Of a DNA stretch of 60,523 nt, positions 52,858 through 60,523 are shown in pieces. Source of the stretch: Candidatus Eremiobacteraceae bacterium (GTDB taxonomy: Bacteria; Vulcanimicrobiota; Vulcanimicrobiia; Eremiobacterales; Eremiobacteraceae); the NCBI GenBank assembly GCA_035314825.1, contig DATFYX010000007.1:1-60523 (forward strand), read 5' to 3'. Numbering within the stretch: the stretch's first letter is position 1; every line of letters starts with the position of its first letter. A program made the position numbers and the translations under genes. The notes under the pieces are model-generated. The model was not told the origin of the DNA and made no database searches. It saw nothing but the letters and a program-made list of their open reading frames with translations.

Positions 52858-53684
52858 TCGCTGCCCTGTTCGCGGCGGCGGCGCTGCTCGTAGCGTCGCC
52901 TGCGTCGCCCGCTCCGTCCATGACCCCGACCGCGGCCGCTAGCCCGAGTCCGGCCGCCAGCGCCGCGCCGACGCCGGTGCGCACGGCTCCGCCGGGTGCG
53001 CACATGTGGCAGGGCATCGCACCCGGCACTCCGGCGGCGGGGCTGCGCAGCAAGCTCGGCACGCCGCTGCTCGTGCGCATCCAGCCCGACGGCTCGCTGC
53101 TGGATTGGTATCCCGGGCCGACGACCAACGCCTACATGATCGTGCGCGAGCACCAACAGGTCGTACAGTACGTCCAGGCGTTTCCGATCGACATCAGCGG
53201 GCCGCTCGATGGTTTGAAAGATCCGTACGGCGTCCAGCCCGGCTTCGACTACGGGCAGATCAAAGCGCTGCGCGGCGAAGCCAAAGAGGCCCGCCAGGTC
53301 GCCCCCGCCATTGCCGTCGCAGTCTATGAGGACCAACAGGGTTTCGTGTGGCTGTATGAGCTCACCGCCGCAGGCGTGCACGCGATCACGCTGTACGACA
53401 CGCACGCGCCCTCGGCGCCGCCGCCCGAGCCCGTGCCGGATCCACACGACGGTTCGAGCCTGGGTCGCGCCTATGTGCTGCACGCGCACGACGAACAAGA
53501 AGGCGTGCGCTTCGAGCAGTACTACGCGACGCACCGCGGCGGCTGCTCGGCGTGGACGGTCGCGAACCAAACGCTGCTCTCGATCGGCGCACGCAAGATA
53601 GACCAACTCGACCTTGAGTGCATAGATACGAAGGACCACGCCAGCATGTTCTTCGACGTCACCTCCTTCATGGGCAAGACCTAG
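52854..53684 (+). CDS. Secreted protein of a small paralogous family (copy A)
   Basis: 276 aa from TTG 52854, which overlaps the permease stop and begins a clean signal peptide (IAALFAAAALLVASPA). Then a Pro/Ser/Ala stretch and a domain (about 50-276) with GIAPGTPAAGLRSKLGTPLL, LKDPYGVQPG, DPHDGSSLGRAYVLHA and a final MFFDVTSF. The gene at 55036 repeats this order of motifs, so the two are paralogues flanking leuC. The GxTPxxLRxxLGxP start recalls SmpA/OmlA-like folds, but the function is unknown. Confidence 0.75.
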   Translation: MIAALFAAAALLVASPASPAPSMTPTAAASPSPAASAAPTPVRTAPPGAHMWQGIAPGTPAAGLRSKLGTPLLVRIQPDGSLLDWYPGPTTNAYMIVREHQQVVQYVQAFPIDISGPLDGLKDPYGVQPGFDYGQIKALRGEAKEARQVAPAIAVAVYEDQQGFVWLYELTAAGVHAITLYDTHAPSAPPPEPVPDPHDGSSLGRAYVLHAHDEQEGVRFEQYYATHRGGCSAWTVANQTLLSIGARKIDQLDLECIDTKDHASMFFDVTSFMGKT

Positions 53685-53741
53685 GTACGCTTCGCGATCA
53701 CGCCGAACCGTGAGTATCGCACGCATCCGCGGAGGACTCGC

Positions 53742-55028
53742 ATGGCACGGCCGATGACCCAGACCGAAAAAATCCTCGCCGCGCACGCCGGCAAAGCCGA
53801 CGTGAGCCCCGGCGATATCATCTCGATCGACCTCGATCTCGTCATGGCCAACGAGCTGTCGGCGGCCGTCGCGATCACCGAGTTCCGCAAGATCAAAGGC
53901 GCGACCAAAGTCTGGGATCCCGGCAAGATCGCGCTGTGCCCGAGCCACTTCACGCCCAACAAAGACATCGCGACGGCGACGCTGTCGACGATGATGCGAG
54001 ATTTCGCCAAAGAGCAGCACATCGTGCATTACTTCGAAGTCGGCCGCGGCGGGATCGAGCACGTCGTGCTGCCCGAGAACGGCATGGTCGGGCCGGGCGA
54101 GACGATCATCGGCGGCGACAGCCACACCACGACGTACGGCGGCGTCGGCGCGTTCGCGACCGGCGTGGGCAGCACCGATATCGCCGCGGCCTTCGCGACC
54201 GGCGAGATGTGGGTTCGCGTGCCTCCCAGCATCAAGGTGATCTATGAGGGCGCCTTGCGCCCCTACGTGCATGGCAAGGATCTGATCCTGACGACCATCG
54301 GCCGCGTGGGCGTCGACGGCGCCATCTACGCGGCGATCGAGTTCACCGGGCCGGTGGTCAAAGAGCTGCCGATCTCCGGGCGCTTCACGATGGCGAACAT
54401 GTCGATCGAGGCGGGCGCGAAGAACGGCATCTTCCCCGTCGACGCCATGACCGAGGCGTATTGCGCGGCCGTCGGCAAGAAGAACTATACCGTCTACCAC
54501 GCGGACAAGAACGCGCAGTACGAGTCGGTCATCACGATCGATTGCTCGAAGATCGAGCCGCAGGTCGCGCTTCCCTGGCTGCCCGAGAACACCAAGAACG
54601 CATCGGACCTCAACGACATCAAGATCCATCAGGCGGTCATCGGCACGTGCACGAACGGGCGCATCGAAGACATGCGCCAGGCGGCTGAGGTCCTCAAAGG
54701 GCGCTCCATCCATCCAGACGTGCGCTGCATCGTCATCCCCGGCAGCCAAAAAGTCTACAAGCAGTGCATCATCGAGGGTCTCACCGAGATCTTCATCGAT
54801 GCCGGGTGCGTCGTGTCGACGCCGACCTGCGGGCCGTGCGTCGGCGGACATATGGGCGTCCTGAGCGAGGGCGAGCGCTGCATCTCCACGACGAATCGCA
54901 ACTTCAAAGGGCGCATGGGCCACGTCAAGAGCGAGGTCTACCTCACCGGCCCGTATGTCGCCGCCGCGTCTGCGGTCGCAGGTTTTATCGCCAATCCCGA
55001 GCAGCTAGGCAGCCCCGTCGCGGTGTGA
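53742..55028 (+). CDS. leuC: 3-isopropylmalate dehydratase large subunit (archaeal/homoaconitase type)
   Basis: 428 aa, the size of the short archaeal-type LeuC rather than the 466-aa enterobacterial form. Iron-sulfur ligands are seen in GTCTNGR and TPTCGPCVGG, with the active-site region GDSHTTTYGGVGAFATGVG. With LeuD it isomerises 2- to 3-isopropylmalate. leuD follows only after two secreted-protein genes. Confidence 0.93.
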   Translation: MARPMTQTEKILAAHAGKADVSPGDIISIDLDLVMANELSAAVAITEFRKIKGATKVWDPGKIALCPSHFTPNKDIATATLSTMMRDFAKEQHIVHYFEVGRGGIEHVVLPENGMVGPGETIIGGDSHTTTYGGVGAFATGVGSTDIAAAFATGEMWVRVPPSIKVIYEGALRPYVHGKDLILTTIGRVGVDGAIYAAIEFTGPVVKELPISGRFTMANMSIEAGAKNGIFPVDAMTEAYCAAVGKKNYTVYHADKNAQYESVITIDCSKIEPQVALPWLPENTKNASDLNDIKIHQAVIGTCTNGRIEDMRQAAEVLKGRSIHPDVRCIVIPGSQKVYKQCIIEGLTEIFIDAGCVVSTPTCGPCVGGHMGVLSEGERCISTTNRNFKGRMGHVKSEVYLTGPYVAAASAVAGFIANPEQLGSPVAV

Positions 55029-55035
55029 TGCGGGC

Positions 55036-55821
55036 ATGATCGCGTGCGCGCTCATCGTCCTGCTCGCCACGTCGGCGTCACCGTCGCCAACGCCGACACC
55101 ATACAAACTGCTAGCCGTTCCCACGCCAGGCGCGACGCCGTGGAGCCCGCTCTCGCTCGCGGGCGTGACGCTGGGCGACACCCCCGACGCCGTGCGCGCG
55201 CGGCTGGGCGAGCCATCCGTCGAAAACGTGAAGCCCGAGATCACCGTCTGGACCTATCCGATGGACATGGGCCGCGTCAACCTCAACGTGTTCATCAGCC
55301 ACGCGCGCGTCAACAGCGTCAGCGCGGCGTTGGCCAACGGCGCCAAGCAATCGAAGTTCGCGGATCCATACGGCGTGCATCTCGGCGACGGCGTCGACTC
55401 GATGACGTCGTCGCGCGGCGATCCGGGCGATCTGTCTGCCAACCGCAATACGTACGCCATCGGCCCAGGATTCAGGTGGATATACGAGTTCGATCATGGC
55501 GTCGCCGCGTCGGTGCTGCTCGAAGGGAGCACCACGTTGACCGGCCCGCTGCCGAGCGCGATCCCTGGCCCGCCCGGCCACGACGGCAGCAGCCTCGACA
55601 AAGCGATCCGATTCAAGGCGGGCAACCAGCGCCAAGCCGCGCTCGCGCAAGGCGTGTTCCTGGCCCAATTCTGCGACGGCCACGGCGGCTGGGTGCCGAC
55701 CACGCGTGCGTTGCTGTCCAATCCGCAGACCGGCATGGCGGCGGTGATGTACGGCGTCACATGTTCGACCACGCAGCGCGCGGTCAGGTACTACTTCGAC
55801 GTCAGCCGCTTGCCAAAGTAA
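55036..55821 (+). CDS. Secreted protein of a small paralogous family (copy B)
   Basis: 261 aa, ATG 8 bp after leuC. Signal peptide (IACALIVLLATSASP), a short TPTP stretch, then the same motif order as the gene at 52854: GVTLGDTPDAVRARLGEPS, FADPYGVHLG, GHDGSSLDKAIRFK, and closing YYFDVSRL. Two conserved Cys (FCDGHGG and GVTC) may form a disulfide. Function unknown. Confidence 0.75.
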   Translation: MIACALIVLLATSASPSPTPTPYKLLAVPTPGATPWSPLSLAGVTLGDTPDAVRARLGEPSVENVKPEITVWTYPMDMGRVNLNVFISHARVNSVSAALANGAKQSKFADPYGVHLGDGVDSMTSSRGDPGDLSANRNTYAIGPGFRWIYEFDHGVAASVLLEGSTTLTGPLPSAIPGPPGHDGSSLDKAIRFKAGNQRQAALAQGVFLAQFCDGHGGWVPTTRALLSNPQTGMAAVMYGVTCSTTQRAVRYYFDVSRLPK

Positions 55822-55830
55822 AGGAGCGTC

Positions 55831-56406
55831 ATGTCAAAGCTATTGAGTTTCATCTTGATCGCGTGCGCCGCGCTGCTTTTCGCCCGATCGAGCGTGCTGG
55901 CCGCCAGCGGCGGCGCGGCGGCTTCCGGCGGAAATCTCCTCCATGACGGCGACTTCTCAGCCGCGCCGAACCCCGGTTCGTACACCACGTATTCAAAGGG
56001 ATCGACCGCGATCACGGGCTGGGTCGTCACGAAGGCGACTGTCGATCTGATCGGCACCTACTGGAGCGCGCCCGGCGGTCTGCGCAGCGTCGATCTCGAT
56101 GGCACCCCCGGCTTCGGCGCGATCGCCCAGACCATCGCGACGACTCCCGGAAAGACATACTCCGTGAGTTTTCTGTTGTCAGGCAACGATGAGTGTCCTC
56201 CGACCGTCAAACACATGCGCGCCAGCGCGGCCGGTGTGCACGCCGATTATACGGTGAACGGGGCCGGAGTGCGTAAGAACGCGTGGGTGCACAAGACCTG
56301 GACCTTCAAGGCATCGGCTTCGAAGACGACGCTGCAGTTCGAAAGCAAAGATACGAGCGGCGGCGAGTGCGGCCCAGTGGTCGCCGACATCCGGGCGACC
56401 GGTTAG
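55831..56406 (+). CDS. Secreted DUF642/choice-of-anchor C-like protein
   Basis: 191 aa. Signal peptide of about 24 residues ending VLA-A. The body NLLHDGDFSAAPNPGSYTTY, then STAITGWVVTKATVDLIG and LRSVDLDGTPGFGAIAQTIATTPGKTYSVSFLLSGN are the beta-sandwich pattern of DUF642/choice-of-anchor C proteins, usually cell-surface carbohydrate-associated. Inserted between leuC and leuD. Confidence 0.8.
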   Translation: MSKLLSFILIACAALLFARSSVLAASGGAAASGGNLLHDGDFSAAPNPGSYTTYSKGSTAITGWVVTKATVDLIGTYWSAPGGLRSVDLDGTPGFGAIAQTIATTPGKTYSVSFLLSGNDECPPTVKHMRASAAGVHADYTVNGAGVRKNAWVHKTWTFKASASKTTLQFESKDTSGGECGPVVADIRATG

Positions 56407-56495
56407 AGCGCCCAGAGGGCTTACGCGAGGCGCCGGTCGGCAAGGCGCCGGTTGCGCACCCGGAGAACACGCTTGACCGGAGGCGAACCGAACCG

Positions 56496-57017
56496 ATGAT
56501 TCTCAAAGGCACGGCGCACAAATACGGCAAGAACGTCGACACCGACGTCATCATCCCCGGCCGCTACTGCAACCTCATCGATCCGGTCGAGCTGGGCAAG
56601 CACGCGCTCGAAGACCTCGACGCGGAATTCGTGAAGAAGGCCAAGCCGGGCGACCTCATCGTCGCGGATACCAACTTCGGCTGCGGCTCGTCGCGCGAGG
56701 TGGCCGCGGTGGCGCTCAAAGGCGCCGGCGTGTCCGGTGTGGTGGCCAAGTCGTTCGCCCGCATCTTCTACCGGAACTGCATCAACACCGGGCTGCCGAT
56801 CTTCGAATGCCCTGAGGGCGTGGACGGCATCAGCGACGGCGACACGATCAAAGTCGACGCGGATAACGGCGTCATCGTCAACGAGACGACCGGCAAGTCG
56901 TTCAAGGCGACGCAATTCCCGAAATTCATGCAGGACCTGATCGCCAAAGGCGGACTGCTGCGCTACGTCGAGCAGCGGCTGGTCGAGAAGAACGCCGGGA
57001 AGGGCTCGGTCGAATGA
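56496..57017 (+). CDS. leuD: 3-isopropylmalate dehydratase small subunit
   Basis: 173 aa from ATG 56496. YGKNVDTDVIIPGRYCN, NFGCGSSREVA and SFARIFYRNCINTGLP are the LeuD motifs. Partner of LeuC in leucine synthesis (or of a homologous isomerisation). The TGA stop falls inside a family 1 palindrome at 57008, so the C terminus GSVE comes from the repeat. Confidence 0.93.
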   Translation: MILKGTAHKYGKNVDTDVIIPGRYCNLIDPVELGKHALEDLDAEFVKKAKPGDLIVADTNFGCGSSREVAAVALKGAGVSGVVAKSFARIFYRNCINTGLPIFECPEGVDGISDGDTIKVDADNGVIVNETTGKSFKATQFPKFMQDLIAKGGLLRYVEQRLVEKNAGKGSVE

Positions 57018-57031
57018 ATTCGACCGCTACA
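57008..57031 (+). repeat. Dispersed palindrome family 1, copy spanning the leuD stop
   Basis: Core GGTCGAAT-GA-ATTCGACC at 57008-57025 with tail CGCTACA. Read in a different frame from the fabH copy, it yields VE-stop and ends leuD. Confidence 0.85.
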
Positions 57032-57041
57032 TAAGACGAGC

Positions 57042-58124
57042 GTGACGAAGACGTACAAGATCGCGGTCATCCCCGGCGACGGCGTCGGCCCGGAAGTGAT
57101 CGACGAAGGGCTGAAGGTCCTCAAGCGCGCCAGCACGCTGTTCGGCTTCACGTATACGACGAAGTCATATCCGTTCGGCGCCGACCACTATCTGGCCACC
57201 AACGAGTTCATGCCGCCGGGCCAGCTGACTGAGTTCCGGACCATGGACGCGATCCTGCTCGGCGCTATCGGCGATCCGCGTCTGCCGCCCGGCCTGGTGG
57301 AGCGCGGCGTCATCGCGGCCACGCGCTTCGGGCTGGATCTGTACATCAATCTGCGGCCCATCAAGCTGTACGCCGAGCATCTGTGCCCGATCAAGGGCAA
57401 GAAGCCCGAAGACGTCGACATGATCGTCGTGCGCGAGAACACCGAAGATCTCTACACGGGCCTTGGCGGCCACTTCAAGAAGGGCACGCCGGACGAAGTG
57501 GTCATCGCCAACCAGATCTTCACCCGCACAGGCATCGAGCGCGCCGTGCGCTACGCGTTCGAGCTCGCGGTGCGGCGCAACGGCAAGAAGAAGCTCACGC
57601 TGGTGGACAAGGCCAACGCGATCGAGGTGCAGCAGCTGTGGCGGCGCACCGTCGAAGAGGTTGCGCCGGATTATCCCGCGATCGCCTACGATTTCGCCTA
57701 CATCGACGCGGCTTGCATGTGGATGGTCAAGAACCCGGAATCGTTCGACGTGATCGTGACCACCAATCTTTTCGGCGACATCCTCACCGATCTGGGCGCG
57801 ATGGTGCAAGGCGGCATGGGCGTGGCGGCCTCGGGCAACATCCATCCTGGCCAGGTATCGCTGTTCGAACCCATCCATGGCTCGGCACCGAAATACAAAG
57901 GCCTCAACTCGGTGAGCCCGATCGCCGCGATCGGGGCGGTGGGCATGATGCTCGACTATCTGGGCGAGTCGCGCGCCGCCGAGGCGATCGAGTCCACCAT
58001 CCGCTCGCTGCTCTCCAGCAAGCGGATCCCGTCGCTGGATGCGTCGAGCGGGTTGAAGACATCGGAGATCGGCGACATGGTCGTCGCCGAGCTCGAAGGA
58101 AATGCAGTAGTCCCGGCCTCTTGA
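57042..58124 (+). CDS. Isopropylmalate/isocitrate dehydrogenase family protein (likely LeuB)
   Basis: 360 aa, GTG start. NAD/substrate loop PGDGVGPEVIDEG, substrate region RENTEDLYTGLGG, VDKANAIE, the YIDAACMWMV catalytic helix and TNLFGDILTDLGAM metal-binding Asp. Position after leuCD suggests 3-isopropylmalate dehydrogenase, though ENTEDLY is also seen in isocitrate-type enzymes. The last residues AVVPAS and the stop are encoded by the REP-like repeat at 58107. Confidence 0.88.
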   Translation: MTKTYKIAVIPGDGVGPEVIDEGLKVLKRASTLFGFTYTTKSYPFGADHYLATNEFMPPGQLTEFRTMDAILLGAIGDPRLPPGLVERGVIAATRFGLDLYINLRPIKLYAEHLCPIKGKKPEDVDMIVVRENTEDLYTGLGGHFKKGTPDEVVIANQIFTRTGIERAVRYAFELAVRRNGKKKLTLVDKANAIEVQQLWRRTVEEVAPDYPAIAYDFAYIDAACMWMVKNPESFDVIVTTNLFGDILTDLGAMVQGGMGVAASGNIHPGQVSLFEPIHGSAPKYKGLNSVSPIAAIGAVGMMLDYLGESRAAEAIESTIRSLLSSKRIPSLDASSGLKTSEIGDMVVAELEGNAVVPAS

Positions 58125-58156
58125 GGCCGGGCCCGCGCGCAAGAGCGCGGGACCAC
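58107..58156. repeat. REP-like family 2, two copies in inverted orientation at the leuB-like stop
   Basis: First copy GTAGTCCCG with stem CCCGGCCTC-TT-GAGGCCGGG (58112-58131); second copy in reverse, stem CCCGCGC/GCGCGGG (58132-58151) ending GACCAC. Compared with the 47270 copy, stem bases differ in a paired, compensatory way (CGC/GCG versus GCC/GGC). The leuB-like TGA is at 58122-58124, inside the first copy. The pair may also end transcription. Confidence 0.75.
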
Positions 58157-58169
58157 AAGAAGAGGAAGC

Positions 58170-59360
58170 ATGAAAAACGGCAGACCGGAAGTCGTACTCG
58201 TCAACGCCGCGCGCACGCCGTTCGGCAATTTCGGCGGCACGCTGCGAGACGTGAGCGCCATCGACCTGGCGGTGATCGCGAGCAAAGCCGCGATGGAACG
58301 CTCGAACGTCGCGCCCGAGAAGATCGACCAGGTCATCCTCGGCAACGTGATCCAATCGAGCGCCGACGCCATCTATGCGGCGCGCCATGTCGGCCTCAAG
58401 GCGGGCTGTCGCGAGGATGTGCCTGCGCTCACCGTCAACCGCTTGTGCGGCTCCGGGCTTCAAGCGATCGTGAGCGGCGCGCAGCAGCTGCTGCTGGGCG
58501 AAGCGAAATACGTGCTCGCCGGCGGCACCGAGAACATGAGCCAATCGCCGCACGTCATCCGCGGCGCGCGCTGGGGATTGGCGCTTGGCCAGGGCAAACT
58601 CGAAGACTCGCTGTGGGAAGGCCTGATCGACAGCTACCACAACACGCCGATGGCGATCACCGCCGAGAATCTGGCCGAGCGCTACGAGATCACGCGCCAA
58701 GAGGCGGACGAGTTCAGCCTGCGCTCGCAGCGCGGGGCCGCCAAGGCGCTTGAGAACGGATATTTCGCGGAAGAGATCGTGCCCGTCGAAATCGCTGGAA
58801 AGAAGGGGCCGGTCATCATCGACAAGGACGAGGGGCCGCGGCCCGGCGTCACGATGGAGCAGCTCGCCAAGCTGCCGCCGCGCTTCAAGAAGGACGGCAT
58901 CGTGACGCCCGGCAACGCCAGCGGCATCACAGACGGCGCAGCGATGGTCGTGCTGACGACCGCAGATCAGGCTCGCAAAGACGGCCTTGAACCGATTGGC
59001 CGGCTCGTCTCATGGGGCGTCGTCGGCGTCGATCCCGATATCATGGGCATCGGCCCGGCATTCGCGATCCCGCAAGCAGCCGAGCGCGCCGGCATGAAGC
59101 TCGAGGATTTCGATCTGATCGAGATCAACGAAGCGTTCGCTCCGCAGGTGCTCGCCTGCGCCCACGCGCTCCATCTCGACACCGAGAAGCTCAACCCGAA
59201 CGGCGGCGCCATCGCCCTGGGCCATCCGCTCGGCGCGAGCGGCGCGCGCATCACCTATACGCTGCTCCACGAGCTACGCCGGCGCAAGAAGAAGTTCGGC
59301 GCCGCAAGCGCATGCATCGGCGGCGGACAGGGCATCGCCGGCGTCGTCGAAGCGCTGTGA
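58170..59360 (+). CDS. Thiolase (acetyl-CoA acetyltransferase)
   Basis: 396 aa. Nucleophile Cys in NRLCGSGLQAI, GHPLGASGARI His region and second Cys in SACIGGGQGIAG, all typical of biosynthetic or degradative thiolases. Condenses or cleaves acyl-CoA. A good ribosome site (AAGAGGAAG) lies upstream. No other fatty-acid oxidation gene is visible next to it. Confidence 0.93.
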   Translation: MKNGRPEVVLVNAARTPFGNFGGTLRDVSAIDLAVIASKAAMERSNVAPEKIDQVILGNVIQSSADAIYAARHVGLKAGCREDVPALTVNRLCGSGLQAIVSGAQQLLLGEAKYVLAGGTENMSQSPHVIRGARWGLALGQGKLEDSLWEGLIDSYHNTPMAITAENLAERYEITRQEADEFSLRSQRGAAKALENGYFAEEIVPVEIAGKKGPVIIDKDEGPRPGVTMEQLAKLPPRFKKDGIVTPGNASGITDGAAMVVLTTADQARKDGLEPIGRLVSWGVVGVDPDIMGIGPAFAIPQAAERAGMKLEDFDLIEINEAFAPQVLACAHALHLDTEKLNPNGGAIALGHPLGASGARITYTLLHELRRRKKKFGAASACIGGGQGIAGVVEAL

Positions 59361-59395
59361 TCCTGCGGCCGGCGCCGGCTTCGTAAGGCACGGGA

Positions 59396-60394
59396 ATGGC
59401 GACCTGCCCTGCCTGCGGCGAGGAGCAGCGCGGTTCGTCCGCGTTCTGCTCTTCGTGCGGCGCGGTGCTGGACCGGCCGGACACGAGCGCGGCAGCGGGC
59501 TTGCCGCCGCCTCCTGCGCCGGCACCGGGCTCCATCGTACCTGAACCTCAAGCAGCGCTCGCCGCATCGCCGCAAACGCCGGTTGAAGACTTCGGTGACA
59601 TCGGCCAGTATATCGCGCGCCGCCTGCTCGCGCTGATCGTCGATCTAATCGGCGTGAGCGCACTACTCGCGACCACCATCGCGTATCTCGTCGCCCGCAG
59701 CGGCGCGGATCCGCATTCGTTCGGCGCTTTCTTCGAGACGGCCGTCTACGTGCTGTTCGCTCTCATCGTCTATCTGTGCGTGAGCGAAGCTTATCTGGCC
59801 ACGACGCTGGGCAAGGCGCTCGTCGGGTTACGGGTTCGCGCCGTCGGCGGCGGCCACGTCGGCATCGTGCGCGGCGTCGTGCGCAACGTCTTCTTGCCCT
59901 TCGATCTGCTGATCATCGGCTTCGTGCTCGCGGCCTTGACGCCGCGCCGCCGCCGCATCGGCGATTTCGTCGCCGGCACCGAGGTCGTCAACGCGCCGCG
60001 CGCCGCCATCGGAGCGATCGCGTCGATCGCGTTGCTCGGCGGCTGGACGTATGCGGCATACGCGTACGCCGATGGGCTGCGCACGGCTCAGGTGCTTTCA
60101 AACGGGGCCGAGATCTACGGGCCGGCTCTGCTGGCCGGCCAAGGCACACCGCCCCCGGGACCGACGCCGCTGCCGGACCGTACGGCTGTGCCCACTGAAC
60201 AGCCGATCACCGTGCCGACGCTGGCGCCATCGCCGGGCCAATCAGCGACTGGCCCCGCGCCGTCGCCTGCGGCATCCGGCGCCAGCGCCCGTCCATCACA
60301 GGCCTCGCCGCAAACCTCGCCATCGAACGCGAGCCCATCTGCACAACCTTCGCCTGCTCAGACGTCGCCCGGGCCGACCACCACGACGAGTTGA
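59396..60394 (+). CDS. Zinc-ribbon RDD family membrane protein with Pro/Ser-rich tail
   Basis: 332 aa. N-terminal zinc ribbon CPACGEEQ ... CSSCG (residues 4-22), Pro linker, an RDD domain (about 75-205) opening YIARRLLALIVDLIGV with three membrane helices and TTLGKALVGLRV, a fourth helix near 206-225, and a 90-residue Pro/Ser/Thr/Ala tail. Function of RDD proteins is largely unknown. The stop overlaps the next TTG. Confidence 0.85.
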   Translation: MATCPACGEEQRGSSAFCSSCGAVLDRPDTSAAAGLPPPPAPAPGSIVPEPQAALAASPQTPVEDFGDIGQYIARRLLALIVDLIGVSALLATTIAYLVARSGADPHSFGAFFETAVYVLFALIVYLCVSEAYLATTLGKALVGLRVRAVGGGHVGIVRGVVRNVFLPFDLLIIGFVLAALTPRRRRIGDFVAGTEVVNAPRAAIGAIASIALLGGWTYAAYAYADGLRTAQVLSNGAEIYGPALLAGQGTPPPGPTPLPDRTAVPTEQPITVPTLAPSPGQSATGPAPSPAASGASARPSQASPQTSPSNASPSAQPSPAQTSPGPTTTTS

Positions 60395-60523
60395 GCGTGC
60401 GGCGCCTGCACGAGCGTCTGCGGGGTTGGTTCGCGCCTGCCGGTGTGAGCCGGATGATCCAGATGGGCGACCTGCTCACAGCTTCGTGGGTCTCGCAAGG
60501 CATTCACGCGATCGCGTCGCTCG
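60391..60523 (+). CDS. Probable O-methyltransferase, N-terminal fragment cut by window end
   Basis: The first 44 residues in frame from TTG 60391 (overlapping the RDD stop) include RMIQMGDLLTASWVSQGIHAIASL, which resembles the dimerisation domain of acetylserotonin/hydroxyneurosporene O-methyltransferases (pattern WVSQAI...A..LGI). A GTG at 60397 is an alternative start. Too short to be sure. Confidence 0.5.
   Translation, partial: MSVRRLHERLRGWFAPAGVSRMIQMGDLLTASWVSQGIHAIASL

Overview
The window is about 60.5 kb of high-GC bacterial chromosome with very dense coding and many ATGA/TGATG start-stop overlaps. No phage, plasmid or CRISPR region is visible. Gene content (bacterial rpmF-fab cluster, ffh-rpsP-khpA-rimM cluster, split LigD-type end-joining enzymes, B12-dependent ribonucleotide reductase, archaeal-type LeuC/LeuD, many Pro/Thr/Ser-rich secreted proteins) would suit a poorly sampled GC-rich lineage such as Eremiobacterota/WPS-2 or Chloroflexota. 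That placement is inference only: there is no rRNA in the window.

Layout. 1-2.8 kb: end-joining repair block (tail of an ATP-dependent DNA ligase, a PE-POL protein, and a second stand-alone POL protein facing it). 2.8-9.1 kb: FAD monooxygenase, tRNA-Cys, recG, rsmD, coaD, a coiled-coil protein and a PDZ/Lon-type protease. 9.1-13.0 kb: a textbook sigma-70 promoter followed by yceD(DUF177)-rpmF-fabH-fabD-fabG-acpP. 13.1-17.6 kb: ffh-rpsP-KH protein-rimM, then proline dehydrogenase and a DapA-family enzyme. 17.6-37.2 kb: mixed metabolic and repair genes, including a DEDD exonuclease/GIY-YIG nuclease with a LexA-like box at its start, family 5 uracil-DNA glycosylase, several oxidoreductases, DUF155 and DUF4239 membrane proteins, and a membrane alpha/beta hydrolase. 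37.2-44.3 kb: nrdJ carrying four in-frame inteins, with its own promoter and a second LexA-like box. 44.3-53.7 kb: secreted Pro/Thr protein, nitrilase-family protein plus NadE, two VOC proteins, CinA, an acetyltransferase, a subtilisin-like lipoprotein and an APC permease. 53.7-60.5 kb: leuC-leuD-leuB-like genes interleaved with small secreted proteins, a thiolase, an RDD membrane protein and the start of a probable O-methyltransferase.

The most interesting signals are: (i) the four-intein NrdJ, two of whose inteins sit immediately before catalytic cysteines, so the same Cys serves splicing and catalysis; (ii) two perfect CGAAC-N4-GTTCG boxes, the only two I found, each directly upstream of a DNA-metabolism gene; (iii) a dispersed palindrome (core GGTCGAAT-GA-ATTCGACC) that has entered fabH and the nitrilase-family gene in frame as GRMNSTA and supplies the leuD stop codon; (iv) a second REP-like hairpin family with compensatory changes that supplies the leuB-like stop codon; and (v) a perfect terminator-shaped hairpin plus U-tract inside the start of rimM.
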